Below, piece by piece: positions 1 to 8,407 of a DNA stretch of 30,412 bases (position 1 is its first letter; each line of letters opens with the position of its first letter). The translations under genes were made by a program, and so were the position numbers. Source of the stretch: an uncultured Spirochaetales bacterium (GTDB taxonomy: Bacteria > Spirochaetota > Spirochaetia > Sphaerochaetales > Sphaerochaetaceae); contig CAKQJZ010000016.1 in NCBI GenBank assembly GCA_934247875.1, forward strand, positions 1-30,412. The letters run 5' to 3'. Under the pieces are notes generated by a model that ran no database searches, was not told where the DNA came from, and saw only the letters and a program-made list of their open reading frames with translations.

Positions 1-23
1 TCTCTGGAAAAGATATCGCGCCG

Positions 24-50
24 AGCTTCTCACTCTGAGAAGCTAAGTTT
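24..50 (+). terminator. Possible terminator hairpin at window edge
   Basis: A perfect 9-bp inverted repeat (AGCTTCTCA / TGAGAAGCT, positions 24-32 and 36-44) with a 3-base loop is followed by AAGTTTGTT. It could end a plus-strand gene lying left of the window, but the U-tract is weak, so a cruciform or operator is also possible. No gene body is visible in 1-218. Confidence 0.35.
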
Positions 51-167
51 GTTATACTAAAACACCTGAGTAGTTACGACTTTATATTTATTTCCAGAAT
101 TAGATGAACAGAAAAAATTGGAAATTATTTCGGACATCTCGACATTCTTACCATATTTCATCAGCAT

Positions 168-197
168 AAAAAAGTGCCATGACTGAGCACGGCACTT
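168..197 (-). terminator. Rho-independent terminator of cstA
   Basis: Read on the minus strand, a 7-bp stem (AAGTGCC pairing with GGCACTT, positions 191-197 and 172-178) with a 12-base loop runs into six U residues (173-168). It begins about 20 bases past the cstA stop codon, which is the normal place and polarity for an intrinsic terminator of that gene. Confidence 0.75.
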
Positions 198-218
198 AAA
201 TATTTAAACTAATAAAAG

Positions 219-1934
219 TTAGTTCTTCTTTGCGTCTTTCTCTTTTCCGAAGAGCTTCTTGCAGCACTGACATACTACGATGAAGGATAGGATTAAGAGA
301 AGAATTGCGAAGATAAGCTGTAGACCTGCAGCAAGCTTATCGCCACCTGCTCCGAATAGAGCTGAACCCTGCTTGATAACAATCTGGATGAGTGCAACTG
401 TTGTTACTGCAAGCATGAAGAACATTGGGAAGAACATCATCTTGTTGTCCTTCTTGATAGACTTCAAGAATACAGCACATGCAGAGAGTGCAAGTACAGA
501 TAGAAGCTGGTTAGCAGAACCGAATAGAGGCCAAATCTTGAGGTAGCCAACTTTCATCAGTGCATATGAAGGAACAAGTACGATGATTGTTGCAACCCAA
601 GAGTTTGTAAGAATCTTCTTCCAAGTTGGGAGAACTGCATTCTCATTGTCATCTTCCTTATCGAGGAATAGCTCCTGCCATGTAAGTCTTCCAACTCTTG
701 CTACTGAGTCAAGAGATGTAAGAGCAAATGCTGATACAGAAAGTGAAATGAGTGTGAATGCAAGATCTGATGGAATATGAAGCTTTGTTAAGAAGCCAGA
801 TACTGCTGCTGCGAAAAGATCCTGAGGTGTTCCCTTTGGAATGTTTCCATCTACTGCAATAGCTGCAACAGCTACAAGTGAGATGATACCAAGGAGAGAC
901 TCGACAAGCATTGCACCATAAGAAATTGGAAGCATGTTCTTTTCGTTATCAACCTGCTTTGAAGCTGTATCAGAAGAAACGAGTGAGTGGAATCCAGATA
1001 CTGCACCACATGCAATTGTTACGAATAGAGTAGGGAATAAGACTGTTCCGCTTTCAAGTACAAAGCCATTGAATGGGCGAAGGTTTACAGAAGGATTAGC
1101 AACAAAGATACCAATAACTGCAGCTGCAATCATTGCAATCAATAGGTAAGAGTTGAGGTAATCTCTTGGCTGTAGCAGTGCCCAAACTGGAGCTACACAT
1201 GCGATGAGAATATATACAAATACGATATATGACCAAGCTTTAACTGAAAGGTTCATTGGGAAGAAAAGACCAAGAACGATACAGAGAACAAGGAGGGCAA
1301 TAGCAATTACAGTGTTAACTGCTGTTGTGCCTTTGTAGCCTAGCTTTTTGGTAAGGTCAACTTTTCTTAGATAGAAACCAAGACCAACAGCTGCAAAAAT
1401 GAAGAGTGTTGATGTTGTAGCTACCTGGCCATGTGAGTGGTTGATTGCTTCAGTGTTTGTTGTAAGAGTACCGAAAGACTTAGCAACAATATCTGAGAAA
1501 GCAGCAATAACAAGAACGCAGAATAGGTAACAGAAGATCAAGAAAAGTCTCTTTCCGAGTTTTCCAACATAGTTCTCAATAATAATACCAATAGAACGAC
1601 CTTTGTTTCTTACAGATGCGAACATTGAAGAGAAGTCCTGGACAGCACCAAAGAAGATACCTCCGATAACACACCATAGAAGAACTGGAACCCAGCCGAA
1701 AATAGCAGCCTGAATAGGGCCATTAATAGGACCTGCACCTGCAATTGATGCAAACTGATGGCCAAATACAACCTGTGCCTTAGTTGGAACATAGTCGATG
1801 CCATCGTTAATTTCTACAGCTGGAGTAGGTCTGTTAGGATCAACTCCCCACTTCTTAGCTAGCCATCTGCCGTAGAAGACATAACCAAGGGCTAAGCAAA
1901 CAATTCCAATGAGAAGGATAACGATACCGCTCAT
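219..1934 (-). CDS. cstA: CstA-family carbon starvation/pyruvate transporter
   Basis: This encodes an inner-membrane transporter of about 571 residues in the CstA/BtsT family, whose studied members take up peptides or pyruvate during carbon limitation. The N-terminal region carries the family stretch GAGPINGPIQAA, followed by many hydrophobic helices; the last about 20 residues are basic and cytoplasmic. It is shorter than E. coli CstA (about 700 residues), matching the short form seen in many anaerobes. I chose the ATG at 1934 because GGGAG sits 7 bases upstream; the in-frame TTG at 1940 would lie almost on top of that site. The gene stands alone, diverges from the ABC transporter operon and has its own terminator. 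No two-component genes of the BtsSR type are near. Family assignment is firm; the substrate is unknown. Confidence 0.92.
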   Translation of the reverse strand: MSGIVILLIGIVCLALGYVFYGRWLAKKWGVDPNRPTPAVEINDGIDYVPTKAQVVFGHQFASIAGAGPINGPIQAAIFGWVPVLLWCVIGGIFFGAVQDFSSMFASVRNKGRSIGIIIENYVGKLGKRLFLIFCYLFCVLVIAAFSDIVAKSFGTLTTNTEAINHSHGQVATTSTLFIFAAVGLGFYLRKVDLTKKLGYKGTTAVNTVIAIALLVLCIVLGLFFPMNLSVKAWSYIVFVYILIACVAPVWALLQPRDYLNSYLLIAMIAAAVIGIFVANPSVNLRPFNGFVLESGTVLFPTLFVTIACGAVSGFHSLVSSDTASKQVDNEKNMLPISYGAMLVESLLGIISLVAVAAIAVDGNIPKGTPQDLFAAAVSGFLTKLHIPSDLAFTLISLSVSAFALTSLDSVARVGRLTWQELFLDKEDDNENAVLPTWKKILTNSWVATIIVLVPSYALMKVGYLKIWPLFGSANQLLSVLALSACAVFLKSIKKDNKMMFFPMFFMLAVTTVALIQIVIKQGSALFGAGGDKLAAGLQLIFAILLLILSFIVVCQCCKKLFGKEKDAKKN

Positions 1935-2181
1935 ATACAATCTCCCTTATAATGAAAAATAAGTTTTCTGCGTACTCTCAAGTTTAGTGACATCCAAATA
2001 TCTGTTTCAACATATGTCAGTAGATACAAATTAATTTTTTTGACTTTTATTAAATAAATAAGAACATTAGCAAATATTATCGAATATTGACTTGTGATAA
2101 CGCTCTTGAGTTATGTCGGTTCTTTGAGAGCTAGATATCTTGTAATACTTTAAGCGGCTTAGATGATTATTCCCAAAAGTC

Positions 2182-2209
2182 AGACAAAAACAACTCTTTT
2201 TGTCTTTTT
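2182..2209 (+). terminator. AT-rich hairpin with U-tail in ABC operon leader
   Basis: AGACAAAAA and TTTTTGTCT form a 9-bp inverted repeat around a 6-base loop, and the right arm runs into a T-rich stretch ending at 2209. It has the shape of a weak intrinsic terminator on the plus strand, 240 bases before the binding-protein gene. It might terminate a short upstream transcript or act as an attenuator. The stem is A/T rich, so stability is doubtful. Confidence 0.35.
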
Positions 2210-2401
2210 CAAAGCTTAGAAACTGCTCAAATAGAGAAAATGTCCCTAATTCTGAAGACGATGTGAGCCATAAAGCGTAATACGTTGGAGCTCAAGAAAA
2301 TCCAAGTAGGCATAGTAGGAGAATTGCTTTCAAAATACACAGAATAAGCAAGAAAGGATAAGAATTTGCAAAAGATGTTTGTTGCGAATTGGAGTCTGTG
2401 G

Positions 2402-2417
2402 ATAAATAATTATTTAT
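2402..2417. promoter_or_regulatory. Candidate operator: 16-bp perfect AT palindrome
   Basis: ATAAATAATTATTTAT is its own reverse complement and lies 31 bases before the binding-protein start codon. It loosely resembles Fur-type boxes (GATAAT-like half sites), which is notable because the downstream transporter belongs to a family often annotated as iron uptake. AT-rich palindromes also arise by chance, so this is only a candidate site. Confidence 0.35.
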
Positions 2418-2418
2418 A

Positions 2419-2444
2419 TAGGCTTAAGGAGAAAGCCTAGGAGG
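2419..2444 (+). promoter_or_regulatory. Hairpin abutting the Shine-Dalgarno of the binding-protein gene
   Basis: TAGGCTT (2419-2425) pairs with AAGCCTA (2433-2439) around a 7-base loop, and the ribosome site AGGAGG occupies 2439-2444, sharing one base with the stem. A 5' hairpin directly before a strong ribosome site can stabilise mRNA or tune initiation. No ligand or protein is suggested by the sequence. Confidence 0.45.
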
Positions 2445-2448
2445 TTAT

Positions 2449-3564
2449 ATGAAAAAAGTACTAGTAATCCTATTAGTTCTATGTACACTATGCTTTGGTG
2501 TATTTGCTAACGGTACAAAAGAAGCTGCTCCTGCTGCTTCTACTAATGATAGTCCACTTGTTGCTGCTGCAAAGGCTGAAGGTGAGCTTATTGTATATGG
2601 TTCATGCGAGGAAGAGTATCTTTCAGCTGCATGTGCTAAGTTCCAGGAAATGTATGGAATCAAGACAACATATCAGCGCCTCTCAACTGGTGAAGTTCAG
2701 GCAAAGATTGAAGAAGAGAAGGGCAACCCATCTGCTGACGTTTGGTTCGGCGGCACAACAGACCCTTATAACGTTTTAGCTGCTGAAGGTCTATTAGAGC
2801 CATATGCTGCTGAGAATGCTAAGCATCTTCTTTCTCCTGTATATATGGATAAGGAACACAGATGGCATGGTATTTACACAGGTCTTTTAGGCTTCATGTA
2901 TAACAAAGACGAAGTTAAGAGACTTGGCATCGATGTTCCTCAGGATTTCGCAGATCTAGTTAAGCCTGAGTACAAAGGTCTTATTTGGCTAAGTAACTAC
3001 AATACAGCTGGAACAGCTAAGCTTGTTATCAACACTGTAATCCAGAAGTATGGCCATGATGCTGGTATTCAGTATCTTGTTGACCTTGATAAGAACATCC
3101 AGGTATACACAAAGTCTGGTTCAGGTCCTTCAAAGAACGTTGGTTCTGGCGAATGTGTTATCGGTATCGGATTCTTGCATGATGGTATTTATCAGATTGT
3201 TGATAATGGCTATGACAACATTGGTCTTGTTATTCCTTCTTCAGGTACAACATGCGAAATCGGCGCTACAGCTATCTTCAAGGGAGCAAAGCATCCTAAC
3301 GCTTCTAAGCTTTGGGTAGAGTTCGCTCTTTCTCCAGATTGTGTAAACATTGCTAAGGAAAATGGGTCTTACCAGTTCTTGGTTCTCGACAATGCTGAGC
3401 AGCCTCAGATCGCTTATGAGTTTGGTCTTGATCCATCTAACGTTATCGATTATGACTTCGATGATGCTACAGCTAACATCAAGACTTATATCACAGAAGT
3501 TATGACAGCACTTGCTAATTCTGGCGCTGCAACTGGTGATACAACTCGTTTCCAGGTTAAGTAA
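2449..3564 (+). CDS. ABC transporter periplasmic binding protein, AfuA/FbpA family
   Basis: This 371-residue secreted binding protein belongs to COG1840, the family annotated as Fe(III)-binding but containing binders of hexose phosphates, phosphonates and other anions. Residues 1-20 form a signal peptide ending VFA, followed by NGTKE, a pattern typical of spirochaete binding proteins; there is no clear lipobox. The mature part starts AKAEGELIVYGS, as in the family. The adjacent tyrosine pair that FbpA-type proteins use to hold iron is absent. Instead the pocket region has GFLHDG (His244-Asp245) and CEIG (Glu270), resembling the His-Asp and Glu that I recall contacting glucose-6-phosphate in Actinobacillus AfuA. 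It is the first gene of the importer operon, and the hairpin after it would favour its over-expression relative to the membrane parts. Confidence 0.9.
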   Translation: MKKVLVILLVLCTLCFGVFANGTKEAAPAASTNDSPLVAAAKAEGELIVYGSCEEEYLSAACAKFQEMYGIKTTYQRLSTGEVQAKIEEEKGNPSADVWFGGTTDPYNVLAAEGLLEPYAAENAKHLLSPVYMDKEHRWHGIYTGLLGFMYNKDEVKRLGIDVPQDFADLVKPEYKGLIWLSNYNTAGTAKLVINTVIQKYGHDAGIQYLVDLDKNIQVYTKSGSGPSKNVGSGECVIGIGFLHDGIYQIVDNGYDNIGLVIPSSGTTCEIGATAIFKGAKHPNASKLWVEFALSPDCVNIAKENGSYQFLVLDNAEQPQIAYEFGLDPSNVIDYDFDDATANIKTYITEVMTALANSGAATGDTTRFQVK

Positions 3565-3585
3565 TTATAATCTGACAATTTATCT

Positions 3586-3616
3586 AGGGATGGGGGAGTT
3601 CCTCATCCCTTATTTT
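3586..3616 (+). terminator. Intercistronic hairpin between binding protein and permease
   Basis: AGGGATGGGG (3586-3595) pairs with CCTCATCCCT (3601-3610) over 10 bp with one G-U pair and a 5-base loop, followed by TATTTTC. It lies 21 bases after the binding-protein stop. Such leaky terminators or 3'-end protectors are common in importer operons and let the binding protein be made in excess over permease and ATPase. Confidence 0.7.
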
Positions 3617-3636
3617 CTAAAAAAAGGAGGAAAGCT

Positions 3637-5349
3637 ATGGCCAAAGGTCAAGGCGCAGCACTGGATAGGAAGAAGCTGATGAAGGATCCTATCATGGTTA
3701 CTACAATTGTAGTGCTGATTGCTTTTCTTACCCTGTTTATCTTATATCCACTGGCTATTTTGCTAGTTGATTCTTTAGTCGGAGATGGAAAGTTTGGCAT
3801 TAGTGCCTTTAAACGAATCTTCGCAATTCCTACATTTGAAACAGCAATTACCAATACGCTTAAAGTAGGCTTTGTAGTTGGTATATTCTCAACTCTGGTT
3901 GGACTTTTGTTTGCGTATGTTGAAGTATATGTAAAGATGAATAAGTTCGTTGGTGGACTATTTAAGGTTGTATCGATGCTGCCTGTTGTATCACCACCAT
4001 TTGTTCTATCTCTTTCAATGATTATGCTATTTGGTAAGGCTGGAATAATTACAAGACACCTATTAGGCATATATGACAACTCTGTATATGGATTCTGGGG
4101 TATTGCAATTGTTCAGTCTCTGACATTCTTCCCTGTTTGCTACATGATGCTTAAGGGACTATTGAAGAACATCGATCCATCACTAGAAGAAGCTGCTAGA
4201 GATATGGGTGCTTCACGCTTTAAGGTATTTTCAAGCGTAACACTTCCTCTGATGCTTCCAGGACTTGGCAATGCATTCTTAGTCACATTCATTGAGTCTA
4301 TTGCAGATTTTGCTAACCCAATGATCATCGGTGGCTCATATGATACTCTTGCTACAACTATCTACTTGCAGATTACCGGCGCATATGACAAGCCAGGCGC
4401 AGCTGCAATGGCTGTAGTGCTTTTGACTATTACGCTCTTGATGTTTGCAGTTCAGAAGTATGTGCTTGAGAAGAAGACTGCAGCAACACTTACAGGTAAG
4501 GCATCCAGAGGCAGAATGCTTATTGAGGATAAATCAGTTAAATATCCGCTGACTGTATTCTGTTCAGCTATCGCACTATTCGTAATCATCATGTATATCT
4601 GTGTTCCAATTGGTGCATTCTTCCCAACTTGGGGCTATAAGTTCTTCCCACTTACTACTAAGTGGTTCAAGCTTGTATTCACACGCTACAAGGGATTCAA
4701 GGCATTCAAGGATTCATTTACGCTCTCTTTGATTGCAGCTCCTATTACAGCATTGCTTTCAATGATAATCTCTTACCTTGTTGTTAAGAAGAAGTTCAAA
4801 GCTAAAGGCTTCATTGAAGCAGTTTCAATGCTAGCTATGGCTGTTCCAGGCACAGTTCTAGGCGTTGGCTACATCAGAGGCTTCTCAGGTGGCCTATTCC
4901 ATACAGGCATTATGAAGGGCTTATATGGTTCTGCTGCTATTCTTGTTATCGTATTTGTAGTCAGATCCCTTCCTACAGGAACCAGAAGCGGAATATCTGC
5001 ACTAAGGCAGATAGATAAGTCTATAGAGGAGTCTGCTTATGATATGGGTGCCAACTCATTCCAGGTCTTCATGACTGTGACTCTGCCTCTGATTAAAGAT
5101 TCATTCTTGAGTGGTCTCGTAACTGCATTTGTAAGAAGCATAACTGCTATTTCTGCTATTATCCTGCTTGTTACACCTCAGTTCTTATTGATTACTGTAC
5201 AGATTAATGAATTTGCAGAGAAGGGCAACTATGGACTTGCTTGTGCATTTGCAACAATTCTCATCTTAATAACATATGGTTCAGTTCTGCTTATGAATCT
5301 GTTCATTAAGTATTTTGGAACCAGTAGAAAAATTCAGGAGGCTGAATAA
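3637..5349 (+). CDS. ABC transporter permease, fused double-domain (AfuB/FbpB type)
   Basis: At 570 residues this inner-membrane permease carries two MetI-type transmembrane domains in one chain, roughly residues 15-285 and 300-565, as in FbpB/SfuB/AfuB. Each half has the cytoplasmic EAA loop that docks the ATPase: LEEAARDMGASRFKVF near residue 184 and IEESAYDMGANSFQVF near residue 463, each followed by TLPL. A strong AGGAGG lies 6 bases before the ATG. Its stop codon shares one base with the start of the ATPase gene, so the two are probably translationally coupled. The pairing of one double permease with one ATPase gives a complete importer. Substrate is not readable from this subunit. Confidence 0.93.
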   Translation: MAKGQGAALDRKKLMKDPIMVTTIVVLIAFLTLFILYPLAILLVDSLVGDGKFGISAFKRIFAIPTFETAITNTLKVGFVVGIFSTLVGLLFAYVEVYVKMNKFVGGLFKVVSMLPVVSPPFVLSLSMIMLFGKAGIITRHLLGIYDNSVYGFWGIAIVQSLTFFPVCYMMLKGLLKNIDPSLEEAARDMGASRFKVFSSVTLPLMLPGLGNAFLVTFIESIADFANPMIIGGSYDTLATTIYLQITGAYDKPGAAAMAVVLLTITLLMFAVQKYVLEKKTAATLTGKASRGRMLIEDKSVKYPLTVFCSAIALFVIIMYICVPIGAFFPTWGYKFFPLTTKWFKLVFTRYKGFKAFKDSFTLSLIAAPITALLSMIISYLVVKKKFKAKGFIEAVSMLAMAVPGTVLGVGYIRGFSGGLFHTGIMKGLYGSAAILVIVFVVRSLPTGTRSGISALRQIDKSIEESAYDMGANSFQVFMTVTLPLIKDSFLSGLVTAFVRSITAISAIILLVTPQFLLITVQINEFAEKGNYGLACAFATILILITYGSVLLMNLFIKYFGTSRKIQEAE

Positions 5350-6425
5350 TGGAAAAGGTAAAGAAAGGTGTTCGTCTAGAGCACATATCAAAGATATATC
5401 AAGATCCAAAGACAGGTAAAGACTTCTATGCTGTTAAAGATACATCACTCACAATTGAGCCAGGCTCATTTGTAACTCTATTGGGACCTTCTGGCTGTGG
5501 TAAGACTACTACACTCAGAATGATTGCTGGCTTTGAAAGCCCAGATGAAGGTGAAATCTATCTTGGTGATGAGGCTATCAACGAGCTCACTCCTAATAAG
5601 CGTGATACAGCTATGGTTTTCCAGAGCTATGCACTGCTGCCTCATTATAATATCTTCGATAACGTCGCTTACGGCTTAAAGCTTAGAAAGCTTCCTAAAG
5701 AAGAGATCAAAGAAAAAGTTCTCAAGATTCTTCACCTTGTAGAGCTTGATGGCATGGAAGCCAGAATGACCAACCAGCTCTCTGGTGGCCAGCAGCAGCG
5801 CGTTGCGCTTGCACGTGCACTGGTTTTAGAGCCATCAGTACTTCTCTTTGATGAGCCTCTCTCAAACCTTGATGCTAAACTCAGAGTTCAGATGAGAACT
5901 GAGATCAGACGCATACAGCAAGAAGTTGGCATTACAGCTATTTATGTAACACATGACCAGTCTGAAGCTATGGCTATCTCTGATAAGATCATAATCATGA
6001 ATAAGGGTGTTGTTGCTCAGATGGGTTCTCCTGAAGAAATCTATTACCATCCTGTAGATGAGTTTGTAGCAGACTTCATTGGAGAAGCAAACTTCCTCCG
6101 TGGTTCATATATCAGCGAAGAGGATGGCTATGCTATTCTTGATCTAGAGGGCAGAAAGCTTAAGACTCCTAAGAAGGAAGGAATGAAGAAGGGCGAGATA
6201 TATACAGCAGTGCTTAGGCCTGAAGCTGCAAAGCTCGGAGACGAAGGCGGCATAGAGTGTCGTGTAATAGTATCTTGCTTCATGGGAGCTTACCAGAACT
6301 ACCATGTAATGGTTGGAAATACTCTAGTCAAGCTAGAAGATCATAACCCAAAGAACAGGAAGGTATATAAAGTAGGTGAGACTTGTCACCTTGTCATAGA
6401 TACAGATTCACTTCATGTACTATAA
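5349..6425 (+). CDS. ABC transporter ATP-binding protein (AfuC/FbpC/PotA type)
   Basis: This 358-residue cytoplasmic ATPase drives the importer encoded just upstream. All catalytic elements are intact: Walker A GPSGCGKTT (46-54), Q-loop Gln92, signature LSGGQQQR (144-151), Walker B LLFDEP (165-170) and switch His202. The part after about residue 245 is a TOBE-like regulatory domain, as in FbpC, PotA and MalK. The ATG overlaps the permease stop by one base. It ends the operon; a weak hairpin follows at 6432-6460. There is no sign of truncation. Confidence 0.94.
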   Translation: MEKVKKGVRLEHISKIYQDPKTGKDFYAVKDTSLTIEPGSFVTLLGPSGCGKTTTLRMIAGFESPDEGEIYLGDEAINELTPNKRDTAMVFQSYALLPHYNIFDNVAYGLKLRKLPKEEIKEKVLKILHLVELDGMEARMTNQLSGGQQQRVALARALVLEPSVLLFDEPLSNLDAKLRVQMRTEIRRIQQEVGITAIYVTHDQSEAMAISDKIIIMNKGVVAQMGSPEEIYYHPVDEFVADFIGEANFLRGSYISEEDGYAILDLEGRKLKTPKKEGMKKGEIYTAVLRPEAAKLGDEGGIECRVIVSCFMGAYQNYHVMVGNTLVKLEDHNPKNRKVYKVGETCHLVIDTDSLHVL

Positions 6426-6431
6426 AATTCC

Positions 6432-6470
6432 AATGCTCAGCAAAATCAATGCCGGGCATTTCCTTTCTTT
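6432..6470 (+). terminator. Probable terminator after the ABC operon
   Basis: AATGCTC (6432-6438) can pair with GGGCATT (6454-6460) over 7 bp including one T-G pair, followed by the pyrimidine-rich TCCTTTCTTT. It starts 6 bases after the ATPase stop and overlaps the end of the converging MFS gene. A shorter AATGC/GCATT hairpin inside the same bases could serve either strand. Confidence 0.4.
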
Positions 6471-7648
6471 GCTTCTTTCACTAGATATAAAAGAAGAGAT
6501 GCCATAAGTAGTGGGAAGAAGAGGCTGGCTGCGATGCCAAGCTTCAGATTGTCGTTTGCGCTATTAGCTACAAAGCCTGCTAGTGTAGGCCCTGCAGAGC
6601 ATCCCATATCGCCAAAGAGTGCCAAGAGTGCAAACATTGCAGTTCCGCCGCGTTCTAGCTTAGCAGATGAGAGAGAGAATGTGCCTGGCCACATTATTCC
6701 GACAGCGAATCCTGTTATAGCCATACCTACAAGAGAGAATATAGGGTTTCCAGAGAGAATCAGCAGCAAGTATGAAGAAATGCAGAGAAGCGCAGATGAG
6801 AGCATCAGCTTATCTAGGCGATACTTCTCGCCATACTTTGCATATGCAAGTCTTGCAACACCCTGCATGATAGCAAATAGAGCAGGGCCAGTAAGGTCTC
6901 CAAGTGTTTTTGATATATTGAGTCCTTTTTCAGCGATAGTACTTGCCCATTGTCCAACTGCATGCTCACTTGCACCAGAGCACATCATCATAAGCGCGAA
7001 TACCCAGAAGATCTTGCACTTGAAAAGCTCCTTGATCTTCATTCCACCGCGCTCATCTTTTACAAGCGGTGCAATAGGCACTCTTGTGAAAATAAGGCCA
7101 TTGACAAAAGGAATGATTGCCCAGATTATAGCTAGCACTTTCCAGCTTTCCGTGCCAAAGACTCTGAGAAATAGAGTTGTGAATATGATTACACCAGCAC
7201 TTCCCCAGTTGTAGAAAGAGTGCAATAAGCTCATAGCGCTAGCTTTGTTGTCTGTTGGGCATGCTTCGACTATTGGGCTGATGAGTACCTCTATAAGACC
7301 ACCTCCGATTGCATATACAGAGACAGCAATCAGGAGCCCGATGAAGTGAGATGGCATTATATCTGGAAGGAATGCAAGCATAATTAACCCAAGCGTTGAT
7401 GTCGCATGAGCTATAAGCACAGATGCTCTATATCCTATTTTATCTATAAAGAGAGCAGATGCTGAATCAATGCAAAGCTGAAGAGTGAAATTAATTGTGA
7501 TCAGCAATGTGATCTCAGATAAAGGCATTCCATAATCTTTTTGATAAATAACAAAAAGCAGTGAAATGAAGTTGTTTACTATCGCTTGTATTATATATGC
7601 AACAAAGCAGGCTCTTATCGTCCTGTTGTAATTAGGCTCTGAACTCAT
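6446..7648 (-). CDS. MFS transporter, fucose-permease-like
   Basis: A 400-residue integral membrane protein with about 12 hydrophobic segments and a soluble central loop around residues 195-210, the layout of the major facilitator superfamily. The first half (KDYGMPLSEITLLITINF, DKIGYR in loop 2-3) and the glycine-rich GFAVGIMWPGTFSLSS in the second half resemble the FucP/COG0738-like sugar and drug branch. A secondary transporter for a sugar or related small molecule is the likely role; the substrate cannot be told. The gene follows ung by 52 bases on the same strand and converges on the ABC operon. No good Shine-Dalgarno precedes the ATG at 7648, so the start is moderately sure. Confidence 0.8.
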   Translation of the reverse strand: MSSEPNYNRTIRACFVAYIIQAIVNNFISLLFVIYQKDYGMPLSEITLLITINFTLQLCIDSASALFIDKIGYRASVLIAHATSTLGLIMLAFLPDIMPSHFIGLLIAVSVYAIGGGLIEVLISPIVEACPTDNKASAMSLLHSFYNWGSAGVIIFTTLFLRVFGTESWKVLAIIWAIIPFVNGLIFTRVPIAPLVKDERGGMKIKELFKCKIFWVFALMMMCSGASEHAVGQWASTIAEKGLNISKTLGDLTGPALFAIMQGVARLAYAKYGEKYRLDKLMLSSALLCISSYLLLILSGNPIFSLVGMAITGFAVGIMWPGTFSLSSAKLERGGTAMFALLALFGDMGCSAGPTLAGFVANSANDNLKLGIAASLFFPLLMASLLLYLVKEAKKGNARH

Positions 7649-7700
7649 AGAGCTGATAGTATCACTAATTGTGACTTAGAAAAATATCTAAAGAGACAGA

Positions 7701-8360
7701 TTACCACCTGATCATCTCTTCTCCATGAGAGTGAAGAAATTCATTGCATAGCGCAAAATGGTTGTTTCCGAAGAAGCCTCTATAAGCACTTAAAGGGCTT
7801 GGATGCGCAGACTCAAGAATAAGATGTGCTTTATTCTCTATCAATGCTTTTTTGCCTCGTGCATAGCTTCCCCAAAGCATGAATACTATTGGCTTTTCTT
7901 CTTTGCCAAGAAGTGCAATAGCTCTATCAGTCAGTGTCTCCCATCCATGATTGGCATGCGACGCTGCTTTATGAGCTTCGACTGTCAGCGTGCTATTAAG
8001 GAGCAATACGCCTTGCTCTGCCCAGCGTGTGAGGTCCCGTGACCATGTGCCTTGAAGCACATTCTCGCTTATTATCTCTTTATGGATGTTGACTAAAGAA
8101 GGTGGCTCATCAACATTTTCATTTACTGAGAATGAGAGTCCCATTGCCTGGCCTTCTTCGTGGTATGGGTCTTGACCGACTATTACTACCTTTACTTTGT
8201 TCAAAGGTGTCAGTGCAAAAGCGTTGAAGATCTTATCCATTGGAGGATAAATCACTTTGTTTTTGTATTCATTCTTCAAGAAAGCTCTGAGATTCAGATA
8301 ATAATCTTCTCTTTGTTCTTTATCGAAGAACTCTTGCCAGTCATTCTGTACATTGATCAT
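7701..8360 (-). CDS. ung: Uracil-DNA glycosylase, family 1
   Basis: Ung removes uracil from DNA and starts base-excision repair. The 219-residue protein has the family-1 signatures intact: GQDPYH at 62-67 with catalytic Asp64, LLLNSTLTV (uracil-contacting Asn122), and HPSPLSAYRGFFG (catalytic His186 and the DNA-intercalation loop). I chose the ATG at 8360, because MINVQNDWQEFF aligns with the usual Ung N-terminus; the in-frame ATG at 8378 would add six residues foreign to the family. Neither start has a clear ribosome site. A TATACT box immediately upstream of 8360 suggests a very short leader. It is divergent from the GntR gene. Confidence 0.95.
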   Translation of the reverse strand: MINVQNDWQEFFDKEQREDYYLNLRAFLKNEYKNKVIYPPMDKIFNAFALTPLNKVKVVIVGQDPYHEEGQAMGLSFSVNENVDEPPSLVNIHKEIISENVLQGTWSRDLTRWAEQGVLLLNSTLTVEAHKAASHANHGWETLTDRAIALLGKEEKPIVFMLWGSYARGKKALIENKAHLILESAHPSPLSAYRGFFGNNHFALCNEFLHSHGEEMIRW

Positions 8361-8407
8361 GAGTGAAGTATAGCACATTAGAGATAGTATAAAATGAATT
8401 CAATTTT

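Larger units (their letters stand above)
1935..2448. other. 514-base divergent intergenic region
   Basis: No convincing gene was found between cstA (minus) and the ABC operon (plus). The stretch holds a hairpin with a U-tail at 2182-2209, a 16-base AT palindrome at 2402-2417 and a hairpin next to the Shine-Dalgarno at 2419-2439. A TTGACT element near 2088 has no good partner -10, so I could not fix a promoter. The length is unusual for this otherwise compact window and leaves room for a structured leader or small RNA. I recognised no known riboswitch. Confidence 0.6.

Noticed and set aside
2080..2125. Promoter from TTGACT in the divergent region
   Set aside because: No acceptable -10 hexamer at 16-18 bases, so it was not listed as a promoter.
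6534..7214. A 226-codon plus-strand frame inside the MFS gene
   Set aside because: It is antisense to a clear 12-helix transporter, has no family resemblance and no good start; it is a shadow of the real gene.
7649..7700. Inverted repeat TCAC-TAATT-GTGA between ung and the MFS gene
   Set aside because: Only 4-bp arms with a short loop; easily expected by chance and in the wrong order for a CRP site.
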